Shown piece after piece: positions 12,031 through 22,672 of a stretch of DNA of 64,000 nt (positions are counted from its first letter, which is position 1; the number at the start of each line of letters is the position of its first letter). Source of the DNA: Gonocerus acuteangulatus (Eukaryota; Arthropoda; Insecta; Hemiptera; Coreidae); the NCBI GenBank assembly GCA_946811695.1, contig OX328123.1, forward strand, positions 45,897,017-45,961,016, given 5' to 3'. Under the pieces are notes generated by a model that made no database searches, was not told the origin of the DNA, and saw only the letters and a program-made list of their open reading frames with translations. The position numbers and the translations under genes were made by a program.

Positions 12031-12612
12031 TCCGGAGTAAACCCCCCCCCCCCTTTTAATGAACCGATTTAGTTTATTTTTACAACACATATTTACCTGT
12101 AGATTACCACAACTAATACCGAGTTTCGTCGAAATATACCAAAAATCACGGCTGGTAGTGGCGAATTGGTATTGTGGGTCCGGAGTAAACCCCCCCCCCC
12201 CCCCCCCTCCTAATGAACCGATTTAGTTTATTTTTACAACACGTATTTACCTGTGGATTACCACTATGAATACCGAGTTTCGTCGAAATATACCAAAAAT
12301 CACGGCTGGTAGTGGCGAATTGGTATTGTGGGTCCGGAGTGAACCCCCCCCCCTTCTAATAAACCGATTTAGTTCATTTTTATATCTCACTTTTCTCTCT
12401 ATATTACCACTACAAATACCAAGTTTCGTTGATATATAACAAATATTACGGCTGACATGGTCAAATTAGTGTTTTGGGTTCGGGGTAAACCCCCCCTTCC
12501 GGTGGACCGACTTTGGTGGTTAACGAACTCGTTCAATCGTTTGCTAATTGAAAGCTATATACCAAGTTTCGTGACGAAAAAACAAAAACTTTGGCTGCTA
12601 TCGTGTTAACAG

Positions 12613-12658
<46 letters not shown>

Positions 12659-12788
12659 ATTTTAACGGGGGTAATTTTCGGTGTCTACTAGGTAGGATCG
12701 ATAAAGATTTGAAGAAATTTTTCAAAAATTCCGTCATAAGTCCAACCTCAATAGCTACTTTCCTTCGGAGGAAAGTGCTAAAAAAGGA
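12031..12788 (+). repeat. R3 element: poly-C tandem units, (CA)n/(TA)n and 3' hairpin
   Basis: Three units of about 150-160 bp, each GGGTCCGGAGTAAAC, a C-run, AATGAACCGATTTAGTT and ending GGTATTGTG (C-runs near 12041, 12190 and 12343). Then AACGAACTCGTTCAATCG, (AC)n, (TA)n at 12630-12655, and a tail AAATTTTAACGGGGGTAATT related to the R1 tail. It ends in a hairpin (ACTTTCCTTCGGAGGAAAGT) followed by GCTAAAAA. It shares architecture with R1 and is nested in PLE-1. Confidence 0.7.
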
Positions 12789-12797
12789 GGTCAGGAC

Positions 12798-13575
12798 AAT
12801 TTATGGAAGACGGCGGAGTAAGCAGGGGAGATGTTTTGTTTGTCGGTTTTGTAATTAATGTTATTGGGGTTTAAGTTAATGTGGACGCATTCGGAAATCT
12901 GTCGTTTTTTGGTGTTTCGTTCTGTGGAAAGTATTTTAGTGTCGTCAAAGTTGAAAGTGTGTTTTTTTGTTATGGCGTGTTTTGCGAGGGCGGATTTGGG
13001 GAATTCTTTGTTTTTTATTGTCCGTTTGTGTTGTGTTATGCGGGAGTGAATATAATTTTGGGTTTCACCTATGTATACTGGGATCTTTGAGTTTGGTGTA
13101 CAATGTAGTAAGTTTGTTAGTGGTTTTTAACCCAAAGTTTAGTGACGGGATGGCTTTTTTTAAAGTCTTTGTGAGTTTTTCAGTCAGTCCTGGTGTGTAA
13201 GTCAGGGAACGAAATATCTGGGGGGAGGAGTCAAGAGAGGTATTGGGGGAGGTGGCATTGTAGGAGTGGGATTTTATTTGCTTTATAAGCCGGTTTATGA
13301 GGTTCGGGGGGGGGGGGAATTGGTTTAGTGTTAATATTTCGGTAGCTCTTTTCAAGTTTTCATTGTGGAAGGACTCATGGGATAAAGAAAGGGCGCGGCG
13401 AAGAAGGTTTCGAGCTACATTGATTTTCTAGTGGTAAGGATGGGAGGAGTGGAAGTTGAGTAAACGTCCAGAATAAGTAGGTTTTGTGTACCAGTTTGAG
13501 ATGATAGTGCCGTCGGTCTGTCTGATTAGTAGAACGTCCAAGTAGGGGAGTTGTTGGTTCTGTTCTGTCTCTACC
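12798..13575 (-). pseudogene. PLE-1 reverse transcriptase end and GIY-YIG endonuclease
   Basis: On the minus strand: QLPYLDVLLIRQTDGTI, WYTKPTYSGRLLNFHSSHP (C-terminal RT of Penelope-like elements). After one in-frame stop comes INVARNLLRRALSLSHESFH and the linker, then, after a frameshift near 13070, the endonuclease: YIGETQNYIHSRITQHKRTI, SALAKHAITKKHTFNFDDTK, ILSTERNTKKRQISECVHI, NPNNINYKTDKQNISPAYSA. The GIY-YIG landmarks (YIG, arginine in the R-x-x-QH helix, glutamate of SE, asparagine) are all visible. It is 5' truncated within the RT and not functional. The plus-strand ORFs at 12858-13200 are shadows. Confidence 0.9.
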
Positions 13576-14110
13576 GTAAAACTATAAAACCCCCTGTGTA
13601 GTTGCTGCCCCTCATACATTCAACCATGGTTACCTAAGTTGTTCCCGAGGTCTTCCTCCCTCCCCCCTAGGCATTCTCTAGTGGTACGTATCTATATATT
13701 AATTACTATAAATTGTATTCACTTATAGAATAGATTGTTTTTTCTCACTATATGAAAAATGTTCCTTTTTTGTACTGATTAGTTTTTTGTACTGTTTACT
13801 TACTACTTTCTACATGCTGTTTACTTTCCAACTACCGTATTTTCATTGTTTAAAAATAAGATTGGTTAAAATTTATTGTCTTTATGTATATACTACACTC
13901 ATTTCTGCCTGTTTTTTACTTACAAGTTGCACATTTATTTTTTTACTTATAAGTTGTATTTTTTAGCTGAAGAAGGCGGCCAATGTGCAGCCGAAACGTC
14001 CAAATACAGATCTCTTCCTGAAAGTCTGACGTTTTTCTCCTAGCCGAATCCCAACTATACCTTGTCTTCGTATCTCTGCAACGGCTAACTATCTCCATCT
14101 TCACTATGTT

Positions 14111-14640
14111 CTTTTTGTCTTTGATTTTGGTACTTAGAATTATGGGATTCAGTTGAAACATTTTCTGCATGTTCGAATTTTATCAACACTAATATGTTGA
14201 AATTTTGGTTACGCTTGGAGTAAAGGAAGGGTTAGAATAAAATATTTTATTAACAGACAAGAAACGTTTTGGTAACCTTTTATACTTTCAGTGAAGATGG
14301 ACATAGTTAGCCGTTGCAGAGATACGAAGACAAGGTATAGTTGGGATTCGGCTAAAAAGGCCAGCCGAATCCCAACTATACCTTGTCTTTGTTCCTTTTA
14401 TACTTTCGTTAGTATCTCGAAAACCGTTGACAATCTAGGGAAGCGAAAGGTTACCATTCGAAAGCTTACTAAATGGTCTACAAAAAAAGGTTCTAAAGAA
14501 AGTTTTGAATAAGCGATGTCAATCGGGTAAATAAGTGCTTAAACTTTGAAGTAATTGATTTCGTTTATTCAAACGGTTCTTTTTGCCTGTGTTTATTCCC
14601 TGTTTTGTTTTTTTAAATTGCTTATTGTTGGATAATGTAA
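14111..14640 (-). repeat. R1-c continuation with Penelope 3'-end fragment
   Basis: R1 paragraph on the minus strand. Within it, 14291-14395 is a separate fragment of the PLE-1 terminus that folds on itself (arms around GGCTAAAAAGGCCAGCC), each arm GACAAGGTATAGTTGGGATT. Confidence 0.7.
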
Positions 14641-15370
14641 TTGACAATAAAACAGATTAAGTAAAATAAGAAAAACAATTCATTGTTAGAAATATAGCTT
14701 GCCATGAGAAAGAGATTTTTTTTTTATCTCTGTTTACCTTTGTTCTTAATTGTTTTTTTTTTTTTTTTTTTTCTCGGTTTGCCTTAGTTTTTAATATCTT
14801 GCTGTTATTTTGATTGCATTTTTTTTCAATAAAACATGACAAGTAATTGAGAAGCGTGTTTGTATTTTGAATTGACTTTGAGAGTCTTGCTTTAGATTGA
14901 GGAATTTCCGCTTCTAACCTGTGGGTGTTAACAGTTTTCATGAAATAAATAAATAATAAAAAAAAAAGATTAGTTCTATTTTAAACTTTAGAAATGACAA
15001 TATGGATGAGAATGGATACGTCTTAAAATGACGCAGTTCCTGCAGAAAGAGAATGTTTAGACTCTGTGTAGGGTCAGATATTTGCCCGGGTCGAGCTACT
15101 AGGCAGGCTTCAGGTAGGTTTTATTGCACTTCATAAATCAAGATGCATCCTAGGAGAGATGACAGATATTGTACCTGTAGGAAGTCATAAAGCCAAATGC
15201 TATAGTAGAAATATAATTATATTTTGTGGTTTTATGTGGCGTAATACATTAAAAAATAACATAATAATACTTTCCAATTTTCTTGTACAATTTTATTTTG
15301 TTTAATTGCATTTAACAGTAAAATGAGTAGTTTAGTGTTTTTAATTGCATTTAAAACTAAAATGAGCTCT
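14641..15370. other. AT-rich spacer; no recognised gene
   Basis: The 94-codon minus-strand ORF at 14657-14941 is low-complexity (lysine runs). Two near-copies of TTTAATTGCATTTAANAN followed by AAAATGAG precede the satellite (about 15300 and 15338). Confidence 0.4.
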
Positions 15371-16762
15371 ATTACGCTGGAACAGCAACATTGCAACCCC
15401 AACTTCTAACATACTCAGTAATTTGTTGCTAATTTGTTACACTATTTTCAAATTTGTTGCTCCGGCCGTTTCTGAGAAAACGTGGCTGTGCTAGCGTAAT
15501 ATTACGCCAGCACAGCCACCCCCATAACTTTTGATCTAATTGTCTGACGAAATTCAGACTGGTACCATAATTTGTTGCTAATTTGTTGCTCTAGAATGAC
15601 ACCAATCACGAATTTGTCGCTCCAGCCGTTTCCGAGAAAACGTGGCTGTGCTACCGTAATATTACGCCAGCACAGCCACCCCCGTAACTTTTGATATAAT
15701 TGTCTGACGAAATTCAGATTGGTGCCAGAATTTGTTGCTAATTTGTTGCTCTTGAATGACACCAATCACGAATTGGTCGCTCCAGTCGTTTCCAAGAAAA
15801 CGTGGCTGTGCTACCGTAATATTACGCCAGCACAGCAACCCCCATAACTTTTGATCTAATTGTCTGACGAAATTATGACTGGTTCCATAATTTGTTGCTC
15901 TAGAATGACACCAATCACGAATTTGTCGCTCCAGCCGTTTCCGAGAAAACGTGGCTGTGCTACCGTAATATTACGCCAGCACAGCCACCCCCGTAACTTT
16001 TGATATAATTGTCTGACGAAATTCAGATTGGTGCCAGAATTTGTTGCTAATTTGTTGCTCTAGAATGACACCAATCACGAATTGGTCGCTCCAGTCGTTT
16101 CCAAGAAAACGTGGCTGTGCTACCGTAATATTACGCCTGCACAACCACCCCCGTAACTTTTGATCTAATTGTCTGACGAAATTCAGATTGGTACCAGACT
16201 TTGTTGCTAATTTGTTGCTCTAGAATGACACCAATCATGAATTTGTCGCTCCAGCCGTTTCCGAGAAAACGTGGCTGTGCTACCGTAATATTACGCCAGC
16301 ACAGCCACCCCTGTAACTTTTGATCTAATTGTCTCACGAAATTCAGACTGGTACCAGAATTTGTTGCTAATTTGTTGCTCTAGAATGACACCAATGACGA
16401 ATTTTTCGCTCCAGCCGTTTCCGAGAAAACGTGGCTGTGCTACCGTAATATTACGCCAGCACAGCCACCCCTGTAACGTTTGATCTAATTGTCTCACGAA
16501 ATACAGACTGGTACCAGAATTTGTTGCTCTAGAATGACACCAATCACGAATTTGTCGCTCCAGCCGTTCCCGAGAAAACGTGGCTGTGCTACCGTAATAT
16601 TACGCCAGCACAGCCACCCCCGTAACTTTTGATCTAATTGTCTCACGAAATTCAGATTGGTACCAGAATTTGTTGCTAATTTGTTGCTCTAGATTGACAC
16701 CAATCACGAATTTGTCGCTCCAGCAGTTTCCGAGAAAACGTGGCTGTGCTAGCGTAATATTA
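15371..16762 (-). repeat. Hairpin satellite array 1 (9 hairpins)
   Basis: Tandem units of 160 or 149 bp. The 149-bp form lacks an 11-bp AATTAGCAACA-type block. TAATATTAC falls at 15497, 15657, 15817, 15966, 16126, 16286, 16446, 16595 and 16755 (last one TAATATTAT). Each is flanked by GTGGCTGTGCT and AGCACAGCCAC arms, giving an 11-bp stem. The array starts TATTACGCTGGAACAGC and ends with the complement of TATTACGCTAGCACAGC, so its ends are imperfect inverted repeats. Open frames across it are by-products. Confidence 0.93.
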
Positions 16763-17129
16763 TGACATATAAGTTATTATTTTAAAAATAAGAATAAGTA
16801 GGCCAAATATTCAACAAAATATTTATTTAAAAAAACAAAGTGAATGAAATTTATTTAAATAAAATACATTTTATAAATAAAACGATGTTTAAAAGAAAGA
16901 AAGAAAAATAAATTAAATTATACAATAAAACATACATTAATAAAAAACGTAAATAAGAACATAAAACAAAACAATTATTTAAAGGAGATTTTTAAGTTTC
17001 TCTGCTAAAGAGTTCCAACTTCTAAAGAACATCAGGAAGAATTTCACTGCCTATAGAAGGGTATTTAACTAAGTTAAAAATGAAATAATTAAATCTTGTA
17101 AAAATTTTGAAGGGAAAATATGAAACTAA
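16763..17129. other. AT-rich spacer; nothing recognised
   Basis: A/T-rich sequence after the satellite array, with no gene or shared repeat detected by eye. Confidence 0.4.
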
Positions 17130-17490
17130 AATAGGTATTACCCCTTGTTACAGTAAACTACCATATAGGTGCCTAGGTTTTCGACGGCGAAATTCTTTCT
17201 GTTGTCTTAGAGAACCGTCTTAGAAGCGGAAAAGATAAAGATACACCCGTTTACGTCACAAGACGTCATAGGGGAGTATTTCATAGCATCTTTTAGCTCC
17301 AGTGTTGGCCATTCCAATTTTCCAATGAGATTAGGAAGATCTAAGAAATGTGCTCTTAGGAATGCGAATGCAGCATGGATCTCGTTGTTCTGGAGGAGCA
17401 TCGAAGCTTTAGAAATGACAGCTGCTTCATTCATATCCAAAGCGTCAACAATTGTTATTATGTTTTCCTCAGCGCGTTAAAATGGGGCTC
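17130..17490 (-). pseudogene. hAT-like C-terminal dimerisation fragment
   Basis: On the minus strand: IITIVDALDMNEAAVISKAS, FLDLPNLIGKLE, KYSPMTSCDVNGCIFIF. After a frameshift near 17215 comes DNRKNFAVENLGTYMVVYCN. This order (KY.P.TSCDVERSFS-like, then a FT.ENL..Y.V.YCN-like end) is the C-terminal region of hAT-derived proteins common in arthropods. The conserved E-R-S block is degraded to NGC. No start, DNA-binding domain or catalytic core is present. The family assignment is from motif memory only. Confidence 0.6.
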
Positions 17491-17646
17491 TGGGGGAAGC
17501 GATACTCCCCCTTACGGAGGGAATTAGTTCATAAAATTGTATCTTCTATTTTAAAGATTAGGTCTGTCTAGGTCATTCCATCATTATTTAGGTGATTTTA
17601 GGTGATATCATCCTGACTAGGTTTTTTTAGGTACTTCCAAATTTGC

Positions 17647-17847
17647 ATGAATGATAGTACAAGACACGAATCGTATAAAAAACCTATCATTATCATGTTT
17701 AGGAGAACGGAAAAAAATAGGGGAAAACCTAAGAATCCGGTCCCTAATTATAACAGAGAAATGTCTGTAATTGTTTCTATTCTAATGACGTTGACAATGT
17801 TAGTTAACGTATTGAGTCTGCGAGAGGTGTTGTTACCAGGTATGTAA
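17647..17847 (+). other. 66-codon ORF duplicated in both palindrome arms; unrecognised
   Basis: Begins MNDSTRHESYKKPIIIMFRR and is repeated without change at 28104-28304 on the minus strand. No domain recognised. Conservation between arms simply reflects the inverted duplication, so it is weak evidence for a gene. Confidence 0.25.
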
Positions 17848-18040
17848 ACAAAGCATCACGTGTACAAGCTAAGAGAGTTAAGAATGAGGTAGAAAGCGGT
17901 GAATTTCCTGTAGCTACTTGGTACTGTCAGATTCCTGTAAAAGGCTGATTCTTATAATCTCCCGTTCTCCGGTATGTCACTGTTTAGATGTTTGTTTCTT
18001 AAAATATAAAAATAAATGTTTTTATTCCAATCTTTACAGA

Positions 18041-18106
18041 TGACACTAGGGGTAAGAACGGAACCGGGCTAAGATGACGCAGTTCCTGCGAGTCGGACTT
18101 TTTTTA
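18041..18106 (+). repeat. R2 terminal repeat in left palindrome arm
   Basis: CACTAGGGGTAAGAACGGAA through to GCGAGTCGGACTTTTTTT. Its mirror lies at 27849-27912 (minus). Both point inward, opposite to the pair at 22673/24532. A 57-bp poly(A) follows at about 18500, mirrored by poly(T) at 27393. Confidence 0.8.
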
Positions 18107-18497
18107 GTTTCCTTGTCAATGTTTTCATAGCAGTCATAAGGGGAAAAAAGGTTTGTACTAAAAGTTATTAAAAAATAGAAAACAACTTTTTACAAATACA
18201 ATTTTTTTTAAATGCGCTTAAAAACTTTAACTTTCAAAAATGTCATATAATTTTTCACATTATTATAAAAAGGTAATGGTTAATTTATTAGAAAAATCAG
18301 TCGCTCGTTTGGAAAGAATACAAAAAGTTAAATAAAACTTTAAGTAAAGAGAAATCAAATACATTTTAAATCTCTAATTCAGTTTCAAAATTTTAAATCA
18401 TCAATATAAATTATGGAGAGGTTGTAAAAAATAACGTTTTCGATGTATTTTTGCACGTTTCAGTTTTGTGTAATTTTGATTTTTAAGAGTTTCATCC

Positions 18498-18558
<61 letters not shown>

Positions 18559-18989
18559 ATGTTTATTTTATAAAAACATAGTTTATTTCGCCTAACCGGA
18601 TCCGAACATCTAGAGCCTTCAGTTGTAAGATTTCAAATTGTTCATCACTTATAGGTGAGGGATTTTTTTTTTTTTTTTTTAAAGCTACTTTAACAAGGAT
18701 TCCACTCTCCATAAGGAATTTATTTTTGTCTGTTACATTGTTATGTTGTTATGAAGCACATTCAAAAAATTCAACAATGTTATCAGCACAATTTGTTCGC
18801 ATTCTGGTTGCTTTTCAGTTCTATATACACAAAGCTACATTAAAACATTTAAGGTATAACTGCTATTTGTGTAACAAAGGTACGTGGTAGAAAAAAAAAA
18901 AAAAAAAAAAAAAAAAAAGATTACAGTTTTGGAATAAGCAAACCAAATTTAGTACATTAGGCCTGTTTTGAAATAATAGTGATTGGGCT

Positions 18990-21900
18990 CAATCTAGAGC
19001 AAAAAATTAGCAACAAATTATGGTACCAGTCTGAATTTAGTTTCTGAAGTTACGGGGGTGGCTGTGCTGGCGTAATATTACGGTAGCACAGCCACGTTTT
19101 CTCGGAAACGGCTGGAGCGAAAAATTCGTGATTGGTGTCATTCTAGAGCAACAAATTAGCAACAAATTCTGGTACCAGCCTGAATTTCGTCAGACAATTA
19201 GATCAAAAGTTACGGGGGTGGCTGTGCTGGCGTAATATTACGGTAGCACAGCCACGGTTTCTCGGAAACGGCTGGAGCGACAAATTCGTGATTGGTGTCA
19301 TTCTAGAGCAACAAATTCGGGTACCAATCTGAATTTCGTCAGACAATTAGATCAAAAGTTACGGGGGTGGCTGTGCTGGCGTAAAATTACGGTAGCACAG
19401 CCACGTTTTCTCGGAAACGGCTGGAGCGACAAATTCGTGATTGTTGTCATTCTAGAGCAACAAATTAGCAACAAATTCTGGTACCAATCTGAATTTCGTC
19501 AGACAATTAGATCAAAAGTTACGGGGGTGGCTGTGCTGGCGTAATATTACGGTAGCACAGCCACGTTTTCTCGGAAATGGCTGGAGCGAAAAATTCGTGA
19601 TTGGTGTCATTCTAGAGCAACAAATTAGCAACAAATTCTGGTACCAGCCTGAATTTCGTCAGACAATTAGATCAAAAGTTACGGGGGTGGCTGTGCTGGC
19701 GTAATATTACGGTAGCACAGCCACGGTTTCTTGGAAACGGCTGGAGCGACAAATTCGTGATTGGTGTGATTCTAGAGCAACAAATTCGGGTACCAATCAG
19801 AATTTCGTCAGACAATTAGATCAAAAGTTACGGGGGTGGCTGTGCTGGCGTAATATTACGGTAGCACAGCCACGTTTTCTCGGAAACGGCTGGAGCGACA
19901 AATTCGTGATTGTTGTCATTCTAGAGCAACAAATTAGCAACAAATTCTGGTACCAATCTGAATTTCGTCAGACAATTAGATCAAAAGTTACGGGGGTGGC
20001 TGTGCTGGCGTAATATTACGGTAGCACAGCTACGTTTTCTCGGAAACGGCTAAAGCGACAAATTCGTGATTGGTGTCATTCTAGAGCAACAAATTCGGGT
20101 ACCAATCTGAATTTCGTCAGACAATTAGATCAAAAGTTACGGGGGTGGCTGTGCTGGCGTAATATTACGGTAGCACAGCCACGTTTTCTCGGAAACGGCT
20201 GGAGCGACAAATTCGTGATTGTTGTCATTCTAGAGCAACAAATTAGCAACAAATTCTGGTACCAATCTGAATTTCGTCAGACAATTAGATCAAAAGTTAC
20301 GGGGGTGGCTGTGCTGGCGTAATATTACGGTAGCACAGCTACGTTTTCTCGGAAACGGCTGAAGCGACAAATTCGTGATTGGTGTCATTCTAGAGCAACA
20401 AATTAGCAACAAATTCTGGTACCAGTCTGAATTTCGTCAGACAATTAGATCAAAAGTTACGCGGGTGGCTGTGCTGGCGTAATATTACGGTAGCACAGCC
20501 ACGTTTTCTGGGAAACGGCTGGAGCGACAAATTCGTGATTGGTGTCATTCTAGAGCAACAAATTCGGGTACCAATCTGAATTTCGTCAGACAATTAGATC
20601 AAAAGTTACGGGGGTGGCTGTGCTGGCGTAATATTACGGTAGCACAGCCACGTTTTCTCGGAATCGGCTGGAGCGACAAATTCGTGATTGGTGTCATTCT
20701 AGAGCAACAAATTAGCAACAAATACGGGTACCAATCTGAATTTCGTCAGACAATTAGATCAAAAGTTACGGGGGTGGCTGTGCTGGCGTAATATTACGGT
20801 AGCAGAGCCACGTTTTCTCGGAAACGGCTGGAGCGACAAATTCGTGATTGGTGTCATTCTAGAGCAACAAATTAGCAACAAATCCTGGTAACAGTCTGTA
20901 TTTCGTCAGACAATTAGATCAAAAGTTACGGGGGTGGCTGTGCTGGCGTAATATTACGGTAGCACAGCCACGTTTTCTCGGAAACGGCTGGAGCGAAAAA
21001 TTCGTGATTGGTGTCATTCTAGACCAACAAATTCGGGTACCAATCTGAATTTCGTCAGACAATTAGATCAAAAGTTACGGGGGTGGCTGTGCTGGCGTAA
21101 TATTACGGTAGCACAGCCACGTTTTCTCGGAAACGGCTGGAGCGACAAATTCGTGATTGTTGTCATTCTAGAGCAACAAATTAGCAACAAATTCTGGTAC
21201 CAATCTGAATTTCGTCAGACAATTAGATCAAAAGTTACGGGGGTGGCTGTGCTGGCGTAATATTACGGTAGCACAGCTACGTTTTCTCGGAAACGGCTGA
21301 AGCGACAAATTCGTGATTGGTGTCATTCTAGAGCAACAAATTAGCAACAAATTCTGGTACCAGTCTGAATTTCGTCAGACAATTAGATCAAAAGTTACGG
21401 GGGTGGCTGTGCTGGCGTAATATTACGGTAGCACAGCCACGTTTTCTGGGAAACGGCTGGAGCGACAAATTCGTGATTGGTGTCATTCTAGAGCAACAAA
21501 TTCGGGTACCAATCTGAATTTCGTCAGACAATTAGATCAAAAGTTACGGGGGTGGCTGTGCTGGCGTAATATTACGGTAGCACAGCCACGTTTTCTCGGA
21601 ATCGGCTGGAGCGACAAATTCGTGATTGGTGTCATTCTAGAGCAACAAATTAGCAACAAATCCTGGTAACAGTCTGTATTTCGTCAGACAATTAGATCAA
21701 AAGTTACGGGGGTGGCTGTGCTGGCGTAATATTACGGTAGCACAGCCACGTTTTCTCGGAAACGGCTGGAGCGAAAAATTCGTGATTGGTGTCATTCTAG
21801 AGCAACAAATTCGGGTACCAATCTGAATTTCGTCAGACAATTAGATCAAAAGTTACGGGGGTGGCTGTGCTGGCGTAATATTACGGTAGCACAGCCACGT

Positions 21901-22190
21901 TTTCTCGGAAACGGCTGGAGCGACAAATTCGTGATTGTTGTCATTCTAGAGCAACAAATTAGCAACAAATTCTGGTACCAATCTGAATTTCGTCAGACAA
22001 TTAGATCAAAAGTTACGGGGGTGGCTGTGCTGGCGTAATATTACGGTAGCACAGCCACGTTTTCTCGGAATCGGCTGGAGCGACAAATTCGTTATTGGTG
22101 TCATTCTAGAGCAACAAATTAGCAACAAATTCGGGTACCAATCTGAATTTCGTCAGACAATTAGATCAAAAGTTACGGGGATTTTCATTA
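18990..22190 (+). repeat. Hairpin satellite array 2 (20 hairpins)
   Basis: Hairpin centres at 19073, 19233, 19382, 19542, 19702, 19851, 20011, 20160, 20320, 20480, 20629, 20789, 20949, 21098, 21258, 21418, 21567, 21727, 21876 and 22036. Spacing alternates between 160 and 149 bp, often in a 160-160-149 (469-bp) higher-order order. Each unit has GGGGGTGGCTGTGCTGGCGT, TAATATTAC, GGTAGCACAGCCACGTTTTC, and the spacer words GGCTGGAGCGACAAATTCGT and ATTCTAGAGCAACAAATT. The copy at 19382 has TAAAATTAC. Confidence 0.95.
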
Positions 22191-22672
22191 TTTCTAGCAA
22201 CAGAAAATTGGTCTCATTTTTCTATCCTGTTTTACACACAAATACATTTTCCCTACATAAGAAATTAAAATAATAAAAATCAATAAAAAACCACGGGAAA
22301 GAGACAAAAATTACAAAAATAACGACAAAAACCCGTTCATAAGAACATAACAGACGTATTTGATGTTTTAAGCACTTATTTCTCCGATTGACATAGCCTA
22401 ATCAAAAATAGTTTTAGAATATTTTTTGTAGAGAATTTAGTAAGCTTTCAAATAGTATTTATCCACTTACCACGATTTCCCCAACGTGTTCGAAATGTAA
22501 ATGAAATTATACGAAGTTCCGAAAACGTTTCATGTCTGTTCATAAAATAATTTATTCTCACCCTTCCTTAACTCCAAACGTAACAAAAATTTCAACATAT
22601 TAGTTTTAATGAAAGTAGAACATGCAGATAATGTTTCAAATGAATCCCGTGATTCTAAGTACCCAAACCAAA

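Larger units (their letters stand above)
10901..14110 (-). mobile_element. Penelope-like element 1 (PLE-1)
   Basis: Minus-strand element inserted in R1-c. Both flanks carry a TTTTTGTC-ending word (left end at about 10901, right about 14111-14121), read as target duplication. The intact R1 copy at 42230-42260 shows the empty-site order. The 3' end carries the Penelope-type signature GAAGAAGGCGGCCAATGTGC then AGCCGAA. The first about 540 bp (13572-14110) are an inverted copy of the 3' end (10902-11400), an arrangement known for Penelope elements. An R3 repeat is nested within (about 11820-12788). Confidence 0.85.

Noticed and set aside
12858..13200. Three overlapping plus-strand ORFs
   Set aside because: Shadows of the Penelope RT/GIY-YIG sequence on the minus strand.
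15502..16497. Repeated 68- to 87-residue minus-strand ORFs with GWLCWRNITVAQPRFLGNGW
   Set aside because: Satellite monomers read in one frame. The 160/149-bp length changes shift the frame, so there is no sign of protein selection.
18041..18106. CACTA (EnSpm) superfamily end, suggested by CACTAG
   Set aside because: The two-ended copy at 40442-41035 shows that the outer end of R2 is AAAAAGTCCGAC, so CACTAG is internal.
18990..22190. CRISPR array
   Set aside because: Units of 149-160 bp are uniform along their whole length with no unique spacers, and the context is eukaryotic.
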